NCBI RefSeq assembly: GCF_010183535.1
Contig: NC_071333.1
Coordinates: 17,606,587 to 17,670,586 of the forward strand
From: Caenorhabditis remanei
Taxonomy: Eukaryota > Nematoda > Chromadorea > Rhabditida > Rhabditidae
Reading direction: 5' to 3'
DNA length: 64,000 nucleotides
In this document: positions 14,221 through 25,545 of the stretch, one piece after another
How the letters are laid out: the number at the start of each line of letters is the position of its first letter
How positions within the stretch are numbered: position 1 is the first letter of the stretch
Made by a program: the position numbers and the translations under genes
Notes under the pieces: model-generated
Databases searched by the model: none
Told to the model about the DNA's origin: nothing
What the model saw: the letters and a program-made list of their open reading frames with translations, nothing else

Positions 14221-14803
14221 TTGTTACTTTTCATTCTACTCTACTGTTTCATTTGGTCTGGTATTTGGTATATTTGGTAGTTTTCCAATTTCATCTCAAA
14301 TTGACAATGTCAATAGAATATGTTTTGTTTTGGGAACCGTTTCTATTATATTATTATATTATTATTTGTTGCTTTGTAATTAATTATAATATTATGAATT
14401 TGGGAGCCTGCTATATTCTCGGCTGGCTCCTGAAAGATCTCGGTTTGTTTTGTGAACCAAAACCATAATTCTAATTTTCCAAAAAATTCCTACTGGTCTA
14501 GCTTTCCCTGAAAACTTCATTTTTGCTTGTGAATTTTGTTTGTATACAAAATAAAGATTTTTATTGGTATTTAGAACCTGAACTGTGTTTTTTTTTCGAA
14601 GAAATAATTTATCACACTACTCTTCTCTGACCATCAAAACAACAGTTCGTACTTGATGTCAGTTGTTTTTTACGCTGTAAACACACAAAAACACCAAAAA
14701 AACAAAAACTACGAGAAACCAGTTACAAAACTATTTTTATTTCAAATGATTTCATTTTTATATACAGAAATGTTACAAACTGATGAGAAATAGAAGTTTT
14801 AGT
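14221..14803. other. Convergent 3' regions of octr-1 and the neighbouring minus-strand gene
   Basis: AATAAA on the plus strand at 14550-14555 marks the probable octr-1 3' end, about 330 bases after its stop codon. On the minus strand an AATAAA reads from 14741 to 14736, about 65 bases past the stop of the neighbouring gene. The two transcripts therefore end tail to tail about 180 bases apart. Nothing else is evident between them. Confidence 0.6.
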
Positions 14804-15934
14804 TTAGTGTACCAACTTCAAATTACGTCTTCGATTCAATCTTTGCACAAACGTCGTCAACTCATTTTTCACATCAGCGGGTACAACTATATGACTGATA
14901 TCATCTGAAACTTTAAACTTCAAATAAAATAATTATAGATTGGGTACCTCGTTGTACACTCAACTTTCGGAGAGCTTGTTTTGCATCGAAACTTAGTTGC
15001 CGCATTTCTTGCTCTCTTGCCTGAATTTGAATTATTTTCTCTATTTTTTCAAGTTTTCAAAATTTAATCACCTTCAAGACTCTCCTTCGTTTTGTTGCCC
15101 AACGATTATAATCTGAGAGTTGTTTTGACGTTAATAGTGACACCGCTAGTGTTTGGATCTGTAAAAATCATATCGTGATATAAACAATTTTAATACGTTA
15201 TACCTTCAAAGACCTCAAACTCTCACTAGGAATATCCTGGTCTTCCCAAACCTTTTGGAATTCACTTTTCACATATGGACTCGCTGATCGTAAAAATGGG
15301 GCTCTGACACTATCAAACTGCATCATGGCTACGTCGTCAAATGTGGTCTGAAACAAAAAATAAAGGTCTGATTCTCCAGAAAATGGCTACCTGATCCAGA
15401 TAGTCATCACTATCAGCGTCATCTGAGCTTCTATACTTTTTTGTAGGTGTTGAAAAGGTGGAAGCAGAGAGAAGAGGTATTGGGGTACCTCCATTAGTCT
15501 ACAATAAGAAAAAACATGAGTTCAGCTATTAATTGATCTGATGGACCTTAGCACATAGTAATTAGAATAATTATTCAAAACTTACTCCAATATGATCGTA
15601 ATCCGGATCAACCGCTGACTCTGTAGTTGTAGATAACTCCCTAGCTCGGTCGCTGTTTGGAGAGGAATCAGACTCAAAACTTTTTATGACATCCAGAATA
15701 TCATTCTCAATCTCAATTTCTTTAAGACATGGTGTACCTGGCACATGGTTCCGCCTGGAAATCTAATATAACATTAAAGCTAGTTGTAAAGCTCACCATA
15801 TTTCTCGAATCTCCTCCCGCGCAAAGTCAGGGAGCGTTTCCAGGTTTTTAGGGAGCCCACATTCTCGTTCGGCTAGTGTTAGCTAGAAAAAAATATTTAA
15901 ATGATACCTCTAACATAAGCAAAAAGCTCTTACC
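14804..15934 (-). CDS. Unknown protein of about 258 residues, faint SXP/RAL-2-like pattern
   Basis: Nine exons on the minus strand in transcript order: 15934-15908, 15882-15797, 15754-15586, 15498-15391, 15347-15204, 15158-15072, 15020-14948 and 14904-14804, with all phases matching; the first of these holds the start codon (ATG TTA GAG), probably after a spliced-leader acceptor. (Eight blocks are listed; I found no further coding exon.) The protein has an N-terminal helical segment (LPDFAREEIREIW), an acidic Ser/Asp-rich middle, and a helical C-terminal half starting near APFLRSASPYVKSEFQ. The spacing FL-x2-AS, then Leu and Ala repeats and a Tyr-x2-Trp, faintly recalls the nematode SXP/RAL-2 (DUF148) domain, but there is no signal peptide, which that family usually has. 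The gene model is good; the family link is weak. Confidence 0.65.
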
Positions 15935-16587
15935 CTGAAAAATAAAATTTGGCCAATAAATATGGCAAAAATGTGATAGCTCATATGTGGCAGATGGTAT
16001 TATGAATAAAAAGAAGAGGGAGTGAATGACGAAGAAGTATAAGATGACACAATCCAAAGAGAATATGTATGACTTGAGTGGCAGGAATAAGACGAACAGG
16101 TAAGACCACCTAGTCTCTGTTGCTACAATATATCTCTCGTTCTGTGTCTTATTTTGGAGAAGTGCCAAGTTTTGAAACCAGTTGTGTTGTCTCAGATGTC
16201 TGGCGCGTGTTCAACGTAGAGATCTTTTTTGGCTGGTGTCTTTCAGATGAGGAGAGAGAGAGGAGGGGCCTAAATGTGAATGTTACTTGCAACTTCAACT
16301 TTCTTACATATATTCCCAAATCACAGTATCAAGGACATAGCCAGTGAAAGTTCTAGTTTTTCAAGCGGAAGGACACATTCATATACACAGACACGTCAAT
16401 TTTTCCCACTGTAAATGCGGGCGAAAACCACGTAAATGCTTGATGATGCCAACAAGAATCTTGTACAATTAGTGACTGCCGTCACAAGATTTGCAAAAGC
16501 TTTGCTTTCTTGCTTTCACCTGCCATTTGCCCCCTATTACGTCGGTTTTCTTGTGTACTTGACAGGTTTTTTTCAAGATGAGTGAGG
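15935..16587. other. Intergenic, upstream of the minus-strand unknown gene
   Basis: This is the 5' flank of the minus-strand gene ending at 15934. A 106-codon minus-strand open frame overlaps it (16168-15848), but it is hydrophobic, runs through the gene's first intron and exons in the wrong frame, and has no splice support. I see no other feature. Confidence 0.4.
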
Positions 16588-16737
16588 ATGCGGCAACCAC
16601 AGAAAAAACTGAGGAATTCGTTGGAAGAATGTGTTGACAGATTAGGTGAATTGGGAAGGCAGGGATTGGTGGAAATTGTGGAGATTGCAAAGGCATCTGG
16701 CAACAGGGATTCTAGACTGTACCTGAAATTTTGTTAG
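16588..16737 (+). CDS. Possible small ORF or first exon, 49 codons
   Basis: The ATG at 16588 opens 49 codons that read like a charged amphipathic helix (LEECVDRLGELGRQ, then LVEIVEIAKASG), ending in TAG at 16735. A 3' splice-like site (TTGACAG) lies about 23 bases upstream and a possible donor (ACT|GTACCT) lies at 16719, so this could also be an exon of a larger gene or a gene relic. The composition is much more protein-like than the surrounding low-complexity frames. No family recognised. Confidence 0.25.
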   Translation: MRQPQKKLRNSLEECVDRLGELGRQGLVEIVEIAKASGNRDSRLYLKFC

Positions 16738-16778
16738 CTTCAAAACTGACAGATGTTTAAAACGGTTATGCGTTTTTA

Positions 16779-16872
16779 CTTTGGGCCCGCTATTTTAACT
16801 TCGGGCTCGGTTTTTTTGATTTGGGCCTGCTGTTTTGATTTGGGCCCGCTATTTTAACTTCGGCCCGCTGTA
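16779..16872 (+). repeat. Short minisatellite, about 20-bp units
   Basis: About five imperfect copies of a roughly 20-base unit of the form TTTGGGCCCGCTATTTTAAC follow one another, differing by C/T and A/G changes. The GGGCCYGC cores stand out against the AT-rich flank. Confidence 0.7.
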
Positions 16873-17063
16873 GTCACATACAGTCAAAAATTTAGTTTTA
16901 AAACTGTTTGAATAACGTTTATACGTTTTTTTAAATATGCAAATACATTAAGTCTGAAACAGAACTTTAGTTCTACAATCCCTGTCACAAGTTATACTGA
17001 TCCGATTATAAGGTCAATTCTTTTTGTTTTATATAAGTGTGATGTGATTTAATTGAATATAAT

Positions 17064-17289
17064 GACAGAAAATGTTTTAACATAAATTTTATTGAACAAC
17101 AAAACTACTGTTATATTCATTTTTTTAAATAATAACCATAAAATAACAATTTATCAGGATGAGATGTAATTCTATTGGGCATGAAACATGATTCTGAAAA
17201 ATTTTGGCATAAGTTGTATTGAATAACAAAACTACTATAGCTATATTCAAATGTTTTTAATTAAAAACATAAAATATCAGTTGACCAGG
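17064..17289 (+). repeat. Diverged direct duplication, about 97 bp at 129-bp spacing
   Basis: The stretch 17064-17160 and the stretch 17193-17289 align along most of their length: both run from a GAAAA-TTTT start through a shared ATTGAA-AACAAAACTACT block to AACATAAAAT or similar and end in CAGGA. The copies have diverged by many substitutions and small gaps. They lie just 3' of a minus-strand coding fragment and may be part of its 3' region or a decayed mobile element. Confidence 0.6.
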
Positions 17290-17349
17290 AACTATTCCAC
17301 CGTCAAAAACAATAAGGTTATCTTCTAAAAACATCAAATCGAGATAAAA

Positions 17350-17594
17350 TCATACTACAGTCGGTTTATTGTAATAAACTTCTTCCCAAACTAGGTTCAT
17401 TCTGTTTTTCTGCCCACCACGAGTGTATGTACCTGACTCATCAAAAGCAATCTTACCTCTAACAAAGAAAAGAAAATGTAGAATTCTATCCGATGAATGA
17501 TATTTATACAGTCATCGACAACCTTTACACATAAGCAAACAGATCAAAATTACACTGTATGATATTTTTAGTTTTTTTTTCACACTCCACTCAT
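17350..17594 (-). CDS. Possible three-exon mini-gene or gene remnant
   Basis: Minus-strand exons 17594-17586 (ATG AGT GGA), 17554-17529 and 17458-17350 join in frame through plausible introns of 31 and 70 bp. The product is 47 residues and ends with KNRMNLVWEEVYYNKPTVV then TGA at 17352-17350. The last exon (about 35 codons, IAFDESGTYTRGGQ) looks clearly protein-like and is preceded by TTTGTTAG. The start exon is weakly supported and the first intron is very short, so the real gene may begin elsewhere or be a decayed copy. I do not recognise the family. Confidence 0.3.
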
Positions 17595-20500
17595 TTTGTA
17601 CAGCTTTTTTTCATTATTCATTATTCTTCATTCTTCATTTCAGTTTTTTGTATGTTTTTATAGTTGTTATCGCCCATCATTGTTTGGCCATAGGGGACGC
17701 GCTTATGTCTTGTCTCCACACTGCCCCGCTTTCTTTCCTTCCCTCCTCCGTTCTCTTTCTCGAGTACTCTTGGATGCGCGGCGGTCGCGTAGCGGTTTCG
17801 TCCTTGCACACACGTTACTCGGATACCACCACCCGGCGCGGATCCTTACCTTGGCTTTTTATTCGGTTTTTCGGTGATTTTACTTTTATTTGAAGTATTT
17901 TTCGCAATTCTCGAATAAAAAATCTTGTGTTTTTTCGATTTTTTCTTGAAAAAAAATCACAAAAATCACTTGTTACAGAAAGACAATAGTGATTCAACAT
18001 AAGCACTCCTGACATACACTGCTTTCGCCCGGCACGATTCAAACGGAACCGAGGTGAGCTATCGATTTAAAAAATGATATGCAGAAGAGACAAGATTCGT
18101 TTCTGTACAAAAAAAAAAAACAACTGCTGCAAAATCGAATCGTATTGTTATTTGCCAACCATTTGTTGGACAATACACTAGCAAAAGTATTGTCCCTTGC
18201 CTGCTCACTTTTGTCGTTTACATTTGGTTTGACAGTTTTTTTCTTGTTTCTAACATTGCTTTCTTTCAAAAACAGTTCCAATCGCTGGTCGGTGAAGTGA
18301 TCGCTTAAATCGAAAGTAATTCTAGTTATAAAACGTAAAACAATGGGAAGACATTTAGAACAGACCAAAGATGAACACCAATGATCACAGTTTTCCAAGA
18401 AAACAAAATTATGTTTTAGGTTTTCTGCATTTAATCTCTTTATCAGATTTCAACTAAAAAAATTAATTATTCTAATTTTATTCCAGCCGTCCACTTCACA
18501 CCACCTAACCACTTATCATCCGACCCATCGCAATTTCGAAAAAGGTAAGTCTTTTCATTTTGTAGCAAACAAGTTTTGCGTTCCGAACAAAAACAGCGGA
18601 GGTTTCATTCACCATGACCTGAAAAATGAACAGATTGTGAAAGACAATATTGTTACATTTTCCAATCGATGTATTACGTGTCAAACAGGCGGGGTATGGT
18701 TGTAAAATAAAATTTGATCAAATCAGACATATATACACTACCATACCGACCACCTACAACGTATCGTATCGTACCCAAAACTAATAGACACAAGAAGCTT
18801 TGTACTACGGTAGTGATAACTTGTTATTAACGATTCAATCATTGCTTGTTGGTCGGCATTCTCTAATTGTAGGTGTTCAGTGCCCCTTCCAACGTTTATA
18901 AGAAAGCAAGCCCCAGACACCGTTGTTATTCTAAATTTTCCATCTGCCCACCATCTGTCATCTTTGCTTACAGAAGAATCCCCTTTCTCGGTTTTCCCTA
19001 ACCAATTTTCCGTACGTCGTGAAAAAGCATTGAATCGGATTGAATTGGGATCACTGGTCACCGTCATCCACGGTTTAGATTAGTAATTTTTGTATCGGAT
19101 TTGCTCGAAATCCACTGTTTGTTCACCGGTCTTGCACTTTAGATGATGAATATTTTTGTGTGACTTTGGAATGGAATCCTGGAAAAAATGGAATCCTCGT
19201 TTTTTGTATTCCTCTGACTATACGACGATGCTGGCTTGTATCATTTTTTATTTGATGCATTGGTATCAGATTTCATTTCGTCTTAAAAGACTCAAGCACT
19301 TTCATGCTGCACTAGATTTTAGTTTTAATATGTCAAAGCGTTGCTGCAATTTACTTAAGCATTTAAAACTTGATTTTTTTCGAATCTTCATTACTAAAAA
19401 ATATCATTAATAATATACTGTATTAGTTGTTTGATTACTTCTCTGAGATAGAGCTTCCCTGTTCTCTCATTGATAAGCATTCTCATTTCATTTCCCAAAA
19501 ACCATAATAATCTGTTTTCTTAACTTTTGAACTCCGTCCCCTGTTTGCATCAGAGATCACGTGCACACTGTTTGCATTGATCTCTCGTTTATCCTCCATT
19601 TCGTACCCCCCTCGAATGTTTCAAATAACAACAAGAAAGACAAGAGAGGAGTTCCATCGTCTTTTTTCGTTGTTCTCAGAGTATTTGTGAGGTGAATGAA
19701 GAAGGCCGAACCCCGAACGACGGTATGATGTGTGCGGCGTCGAGTGTCGTCTACGGAGAAGGGGTTCGTCTCCCGGGCGCTCAACACTACGCCGCTCTAG
19801 GTGTACATGCCTGTATTTAGGCAATAAAGACACTGAACGATTTGGAAAGAAGAATGAGAGAAAGAAAGAAAAGGAGCTTTTGAGATCTGCGTGTTAGCGG
19901 TATGTGTGTGAGAGAGAAACGAATGTTTGCTCGCACCTTGAAAGCCGCCATGAAAACGAAATACATGAAAAGAAAAACCGGGGGGAGAGAAGAGAAGAGC
20001 GAAAAATCAACAAAACGTGGGTGGGTGTCTACGTTTCGATTCTGTTTTGTTTATCAGAGCAAAAAAATGGAAATGTACCCATTTTGGACTCATTAGGGTG
20101 GTAATCTTCGACAATTTTTTGATTTTTATGGTTTCTGTAGATAGGATGTTTGATTCTCAGATTTAGCTCTAGATTTTCAAATTCCTCTCTTCTTTTCATC
20201 TGCCGTTACATCTGCCGTTTTATTACCTGCATAGCTTCCACTTTTTTCTCTTAATTACCTTCGTACATAAGTTGCACTGACCTTCCTCTGTAGCCAGCAA
20301 ATTTTCTTAACGGCCCCCTGTTTTCCCTCCAATTTTCCCTTCCATATTTCAAAGCCATTGTCCTTCGTACCAGACATCATAGAATCATAGAAGAATCGAA
20401 AAAATATAGACCTCATGAGAAGAAAAATCAGCGCAAAGATAGAAAACGAAAGTGAATTGGAGAAATGCAAAAAGAAGAAGCATCAGAAGTATTTATTATT

Positions 20501-21121
20501 GTCGGTGGGGACCCGAACAACGAGACAAGTACGACAATGAATTCTTTATTTCCCCTTGGCTTCTCGTTTTCGATTCGATTCCTCTTGATCTTTCTGTCTG
20601 ACGCTTAACCTTTCCCTAACGTGAAGCTACAAAAAAGAAGACGACAACAAAGAATCATCATCATCAAGGCAACATACAAAAAAAATAGACACCCCTCCAA
20701 GAGTAAACTTGGGGGGAGAAGCTTTGCCGCACCACAGCGCAACCGCGCGCAATCTGTTGCGTGTCGTGTTGCGTCAGCGGCGTCATAGAAACTTGTCTCT
20801 TTTAGCCTGTCCCCCCCTCTTTCCATTTTTCCCTTTTCCCCCCACCATCTCTCTTTTCACTCTCATCAAATCCCGCTATTCCGGAAAAAAACGCGAGAAA
20901 GTGGTGGTGGCGCGGTGTTGGGGCGAAAGAGGACGACGACGAGACTGTGTTGTATATCACTGTTTGTATCTATCACCCCCACCCCCACTCTTGTGGTTCT
21001 GTGTGTCTGTGACGGGCTCCAGAGTGTGTATTCCTGAATAATATTCTTGTGACGTCTGAAAATTTGGTATTAGTGCTGAATCACTGAATCACCAACAAAA
21101 CTGGCGAACGACTACAGTTAT
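17595..21121. other. Intergenic and distal kin-20 upstream region
   Basis: No solid coding gene is seen. A donor at 18053 (GAG|GTGAGC) and a stretch 18487-18544 bounded by TTCCAG and AAAG|GTAAGT look like noncoding exons on the plus strand, possibly a distal 5' UTR of kin-20. Two overlapping open frames at 18738-19083, one per strand, are balanced in composition but unsupported by splice sites. The part from 20700 to 21050 is rich in CG dinucleotides and pyrimidine runs and looks promoter-like. Confidence 0.4.
18487..18544 (+). other. Candidate noncoding exon
   Basis: A 58-base stretch lies between a good acceptor (ATTCCAG) and a consensus donor (AAAG|GTAAGT). It contains no ATG. Together with the donor at 18053 it would form a two-exon 5' UTR, most simply for a distal kin-20 transcript. 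Confidence 0.3.
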
Positions 21122-21149
21122 ATGCTGTTTGTTCCCGGAAAAGGGCTAT
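21122..21149 (+). CDS. kin-20: Alternative first coding exon of kin-20
   Basis: ATG at 21122 opens nine codons (MLFVPGKGL) plus one base and ends at a consensus donor (CTAT|GTAAGT). The phase-1 end joins in frame only to the kinase exon at 26428 (T+CG, Ser, then [10 protein letters not shown]). Joined to the exon beginning at 25510 or 25540 it would hit a stop or go out of frame. This would give a short kinase of about 309-327 residues without the Pro/Gln-rich N-terminal extension. A CG-rich promoter-like region lies just upstream. Confidence 0.5.
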
Positions 21150-24100
21150 GTAAGTGTTTTCTTATATTTTTCAGTTGTTTTCTTTTCTATACATAGTGAC
21201 ATGGGAATATAAAACCATAATATAAAAATGGTAGTTAACAATGAGAAGTATGTCCATGATAATAATTATTATACTCCCTTGATAGCAATACTAGACAAAA
21301 ACAAAATGTTTTGCCTCGAACATGCACATTAGGTATATTATAAAAAATATATAAAATTGTCAGTCCCTCGGAGTGATATCTGAATAAAACTGTCTACACG
21401 AAGTCATCACGAAGATCACTTTCATCGATTCCATTCTATCCAATGGTAATCTATCCACAACGATCCCCCCCCCTCCCTTTCTGTCCTTCGTTTTCATTTC
21501 ATCTTTATCCGATCGCTTCTCCTTTTTCCTCCGAATCTCAGTTTCTCAGTTCACTTTCCCTTTCACATGCCCTTTTTCTTTTCTCCGCCATTTTTCCATC
21601 ATTCCGAAAAAGTGCACGTAATCTAGATTCCTATCTATTGGGTGAAGCCGCCGGCGCTATGTGTCATCGGATTTGAATTCGAAATTTGTATTTTGAATTT
21701 TAGATTTTGGATTTTGATTCTGTCTTGTTAGTTTGGAATTCAGAATCCAGAATTCTAAATATCTAGAATCTTACTTTCAAGTCGAAATTCCACAGGAAAT
21801 TTTTCTGAACAATGTTTCTTTGTCTCCTTTGTCCGTTTTCGGGTAGACCACATGATTTTTCGTAGTTTCTTTTTTCTCATTATCTCCATTTGCCTTATCT
21901 ACGAATAAACTGTTGATGATAACTTCCCTCCCTTTCCCCCCACCATGATTTATCATCAGCAGTCGATGTTGTACCGTCGTCGTGCCATTCCGTATCAGAA
22001 ACGAGAACGGTTCGATTCGTTAACTTCGGAATTCTCGTTTTGGCGTGTGATTTATAATTTTTTTACAAAAAAAGGAATATAGCAATAGTTGAAAGTTTGA
22101 AAAGTGACAGAGAGAAAAAGGGAGAGAGAGAGCGATTAAGAAGGAACAATCGAAAATCGAAAAGAGCGAAATGTGTACCAGATGGCGGGTGCGCGCCCTT
22201 GTCTATAACCCGTTTAGGCCCTCCGTAAAGGGAATGAAAAAGGGGGTAGCAGAGGGAATGAGAAATAGTGAAAAGAGAGAAAGCTTCAAGGGTGAGAGTG
22301 AAAGAAGCAGAGAATAGTGCAAATGTCTTCAGCGTTTTCTTCTTCGTCTTCTTTGTTGTCTTCCGCATCATCTTTTCTTTTATCGTCTTCAACCTTCTCT
22401 TTTGTATTTCTTTCTTTCCATTCCTTTCAAAGTTTTAGCGTAATAAGGGCACCTTTTTGGCGCCACATACAGTATCTTCAGTCATTTTCTCTTTTTTCTA
22501 GTTTTTTTTAATGTCTCCCTTAGTGTCGTTCGTTGACTTTTCTTACGGTGGGCCGTGACAAATGAGATAATTTTTTGTAGACTGTTGTCGTGTCGATTCG
22601 TTGCTTCAAGGTGACTTCCTCATGTTATCGACTTGATTTTTATTCTGCACCCTCTTGACTTCTAATAGCAGCAATGATCGTGCACGTTTAGCAAGTTTTC
22701 GTTAGTATACCTAACGAATTTGAACAACAAGTTTCCCAATCAACTAGGTGCACCCCCTATATTAGTATCTATCTATTCACATCAGTACATACATCAGTAC
22801 AACATATTGAGATCACTTGGACTAGTGTATAGACTCTCGTACTTTGTGAAAGTACCGGAAACAACACAGCCAGATGAAAAGTATAACACCCTTTCCGCCC
22901 TGAATTTGCACTTTTAAATGCGGTAGTACTACGGAAAGAAGGCGGGCGACGGACGCAGACGCAGCACACACATGTATGTATTCCAGCACCATCTCCAATC
23001 CGCCTATCTGGTTGTGTCTAGTTCATGTTGTCTCCCCCCAATGCGTGCGTGTATTTGAACAACCTTTTCGAATTGTCCGCACCCTTAACTGTTTCTCTGT
23101 TTTCTCTTTTCGATTCCACTATCGTCTTTCACGTCGCTTGCGCCTATTTGACTATGATATGGGGCGGCGTTTTTGAAATAAAAAAAATGAATTGGGATGC
23201 ACTTTTGCTCTCTCCAAGTGCTTATGTCAGTGCCAGCGGCAAGGACGGCATTGGCGCCGTCGGGGTCTAGCCCCTACAGCTCTCCGTGTCGGTGTGATGG
23301 GAGATGAATGTGGGAGGGCGCCGGTGTCCTCGACGATCTTTTTTTTGCGCTGTTCTTTTGCGATATTCCCATTCGTTCTACGCTTCCACAGACACACACA
23401 CACACTCATTTTCAAATGGAATTTTCGTTTTCCGCGCAGGGTGGCCCTGTCCCTCTGTCCCCTTCTCATCCATATTTCTGACACACACACACACACTGTA
23501 GCTGAAGCAGCAGCAGAAGCAAAAGCACCCAGAGCGCGGGAGACCGGTTTTCGTTTCCACAAGGCGGGCGCTGCGCGGAGGCGAGCGCTCGTCCCAAATG
23601 TCCTTAGTCCTATCCCCTCCATCTATCTCCTCTCCCCCTCCCCCCTGTCTGGCCTTCTCCCACCATCACCAGTCTGGTCGTGGAGGTCTTTCTCTCACGT
23701 TGTATGTATGTATGTGCTTCTGCCTGCTGCGCTGTTAGAATGAAATGGAAAGTGAAAGAAAAAGGGGCGGGAGAGAAAGCCGAGGAATAGACAATTCAGA
23801 GAGAATACAGAAAACGAAAGGGCTGTTTCTGTCTCCGCGCCGCAGCCGCACGGGGCGCTGCTACGCGATCGGCAGGCGCGCGCGCTTTCGATCTACACTC
23901 GCAGACACCACTAGCCATCTTCCCGCGGATCCCTTCCCTAGGCCTCTCCTACACCTCCCGCAAGCTTCACTTGTTGTGCCTAAAACCTACGCCTCTCTCA
24001 CTCTCTTCTCATTTCTATCAATTTGTTTCACTAAGTCTCTCCTTGGTCCCTTATTCCCTCTCTTTACGCGCTGTATACAACCAGCAGAATGAAGAAGACT

Positions 24101-25509
24101 ACGCGAAGCGACGCACTGCCGCCGCCTGCAGCACCACCACTAGCCTTTCCTTTCTATTTCGCCCTCTTTTCCACTTTCATCGCTTTTCCTTCACCAATCT
24201 TTTCACTTTCCAAACTTTCCAAACAGTTTCTTGTACAATTGCACTTTTGTTTTCATCGTTTGCACAAATTTCATTTTTTCAACTTGACTATACCAAGTTT
24301 TATTTCTGCGCGTTAGGTACATTTATTGCTGTACGGTATTTTTTTCCTGATTTTAATTCTAGGCAGAAAGTTTTGATTTTCGCAGTTCCAGAATAAAGGA
24401 AAACATAACATTATGAAAAAATATCGCAGAAAACGGATTTTCTAAGATTCAGTGTGTGTTTAGTTTTTCATCCCTGAAGATTATACCTCCGATGACTTAA
24501 CATCAAGAACTTCCCCCTTTTGTCAGATGATCGGACTTTTTTTCTTTTTTTTCCGCAGTTAGTTTGAGAAGACGTCGTTATTCGTTATCCACCTAGGACC
24601 CCGAACCCATCCATCTTTTCTTCCATTTACCTATACAGATCAATTTTCGCTTTTTATTTGCCCAGTCAGTAACGTGATGTTTGTTTCGCCTCTCATTCTC
24701 CTCTTACTATTTTTGATCGCAAAGGTCGCTCCATCGCTCACATTCATTTTCCAACTGATTTGCCAGGGGGACGCATGAGAGAAGAAGCGAGGTGACAGGC
24801 AGCCTAGGCGAAGAAAGAAAGAAGAAGATGAACGCCTGAAAACACGTTTTCCTCTCATTTCGCATTCGATCGTTCCCCCATTTCTCCGCCTCCCTCCCCT
24901 CACTTTTTTTTCGGCGGCAAGGTTAGATTGCACACGTCAGATGTAAGAACAAAGCACTTTTGTGAGTGTATGGTGTCTGTGTGCGTGTGAGGCCATTTGC
25001 GCACTTGGCACGAAAATCTAGTTTTCCAACGCATTAAAAAAATGTGAGATAGAGGAAGAAAAAAAGAAAAAAAGAGGCGCCTTCCAAAAAAAACTCTTCC
25101 ATGTTTTATCTTTTTTCTTTTCTCTCTTTCCTTTCCTTATGTAGAAAAAAAGAGAAAAATAAAAGAACATACGTTACTGTAGCATTCCAATGCGAAGAAA
25201 GCAATTAGTCACCTTCTTCTTTTAAAAACGCCCCCAATTTTTTTAGTACCATTTTTAGTACCATGTTCTTCTGATAATATTACTGACAGTATACTAGTTT
25301 TCTAGTTTTCCAGACAACACGTGTCGGTGTTGTTCTAAAAACTCAACCTCATGATCTTTGACTCTACGTTATCACTGTCTATTTTTGCACGATTCCTTTC
25401 ACATGAGTTTCTTATTATTCATTTTTATACTCTTTCTCTTTCTCTCTTACTCTTACCGTCATTTAACTCTTAACTGGACTTTCTCATTTTCCGAATCCCC
25501 AATTTTTAG
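21150..25509. other. Large first intron of the short kin-20 isoform and promoter of the long one
   Basis: There is no convincing coding exon. The sequence holds (CA)n tracts at about 23393-23406 and 23480-23496, a TGTA tract near 23700, a CG-rich block at about 23500-23900, and long pyrimidine-rich runs. The open frames here are Ser/Phe/Leu-rich and reflect those pyrimidine tracts. The CG-rich block and the T-rich stretch before 25510 are plausible regulatory DNA for the 25546 start. Confidence 0.45.
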
Positions 25510-25545
25510 CTGGAGGGTGTCTGTCCCGATTGTGTACAGAAGTGT

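Noticed and set aside
23192..24396. Several 100-180-codon frames in the kin-20 upstream intron
   Set aside because: They overlap one another in different frames over pyrimidine-rich and CA-repeat DNA and encode Ser/Leu/Phe runs with no paired splice signals.
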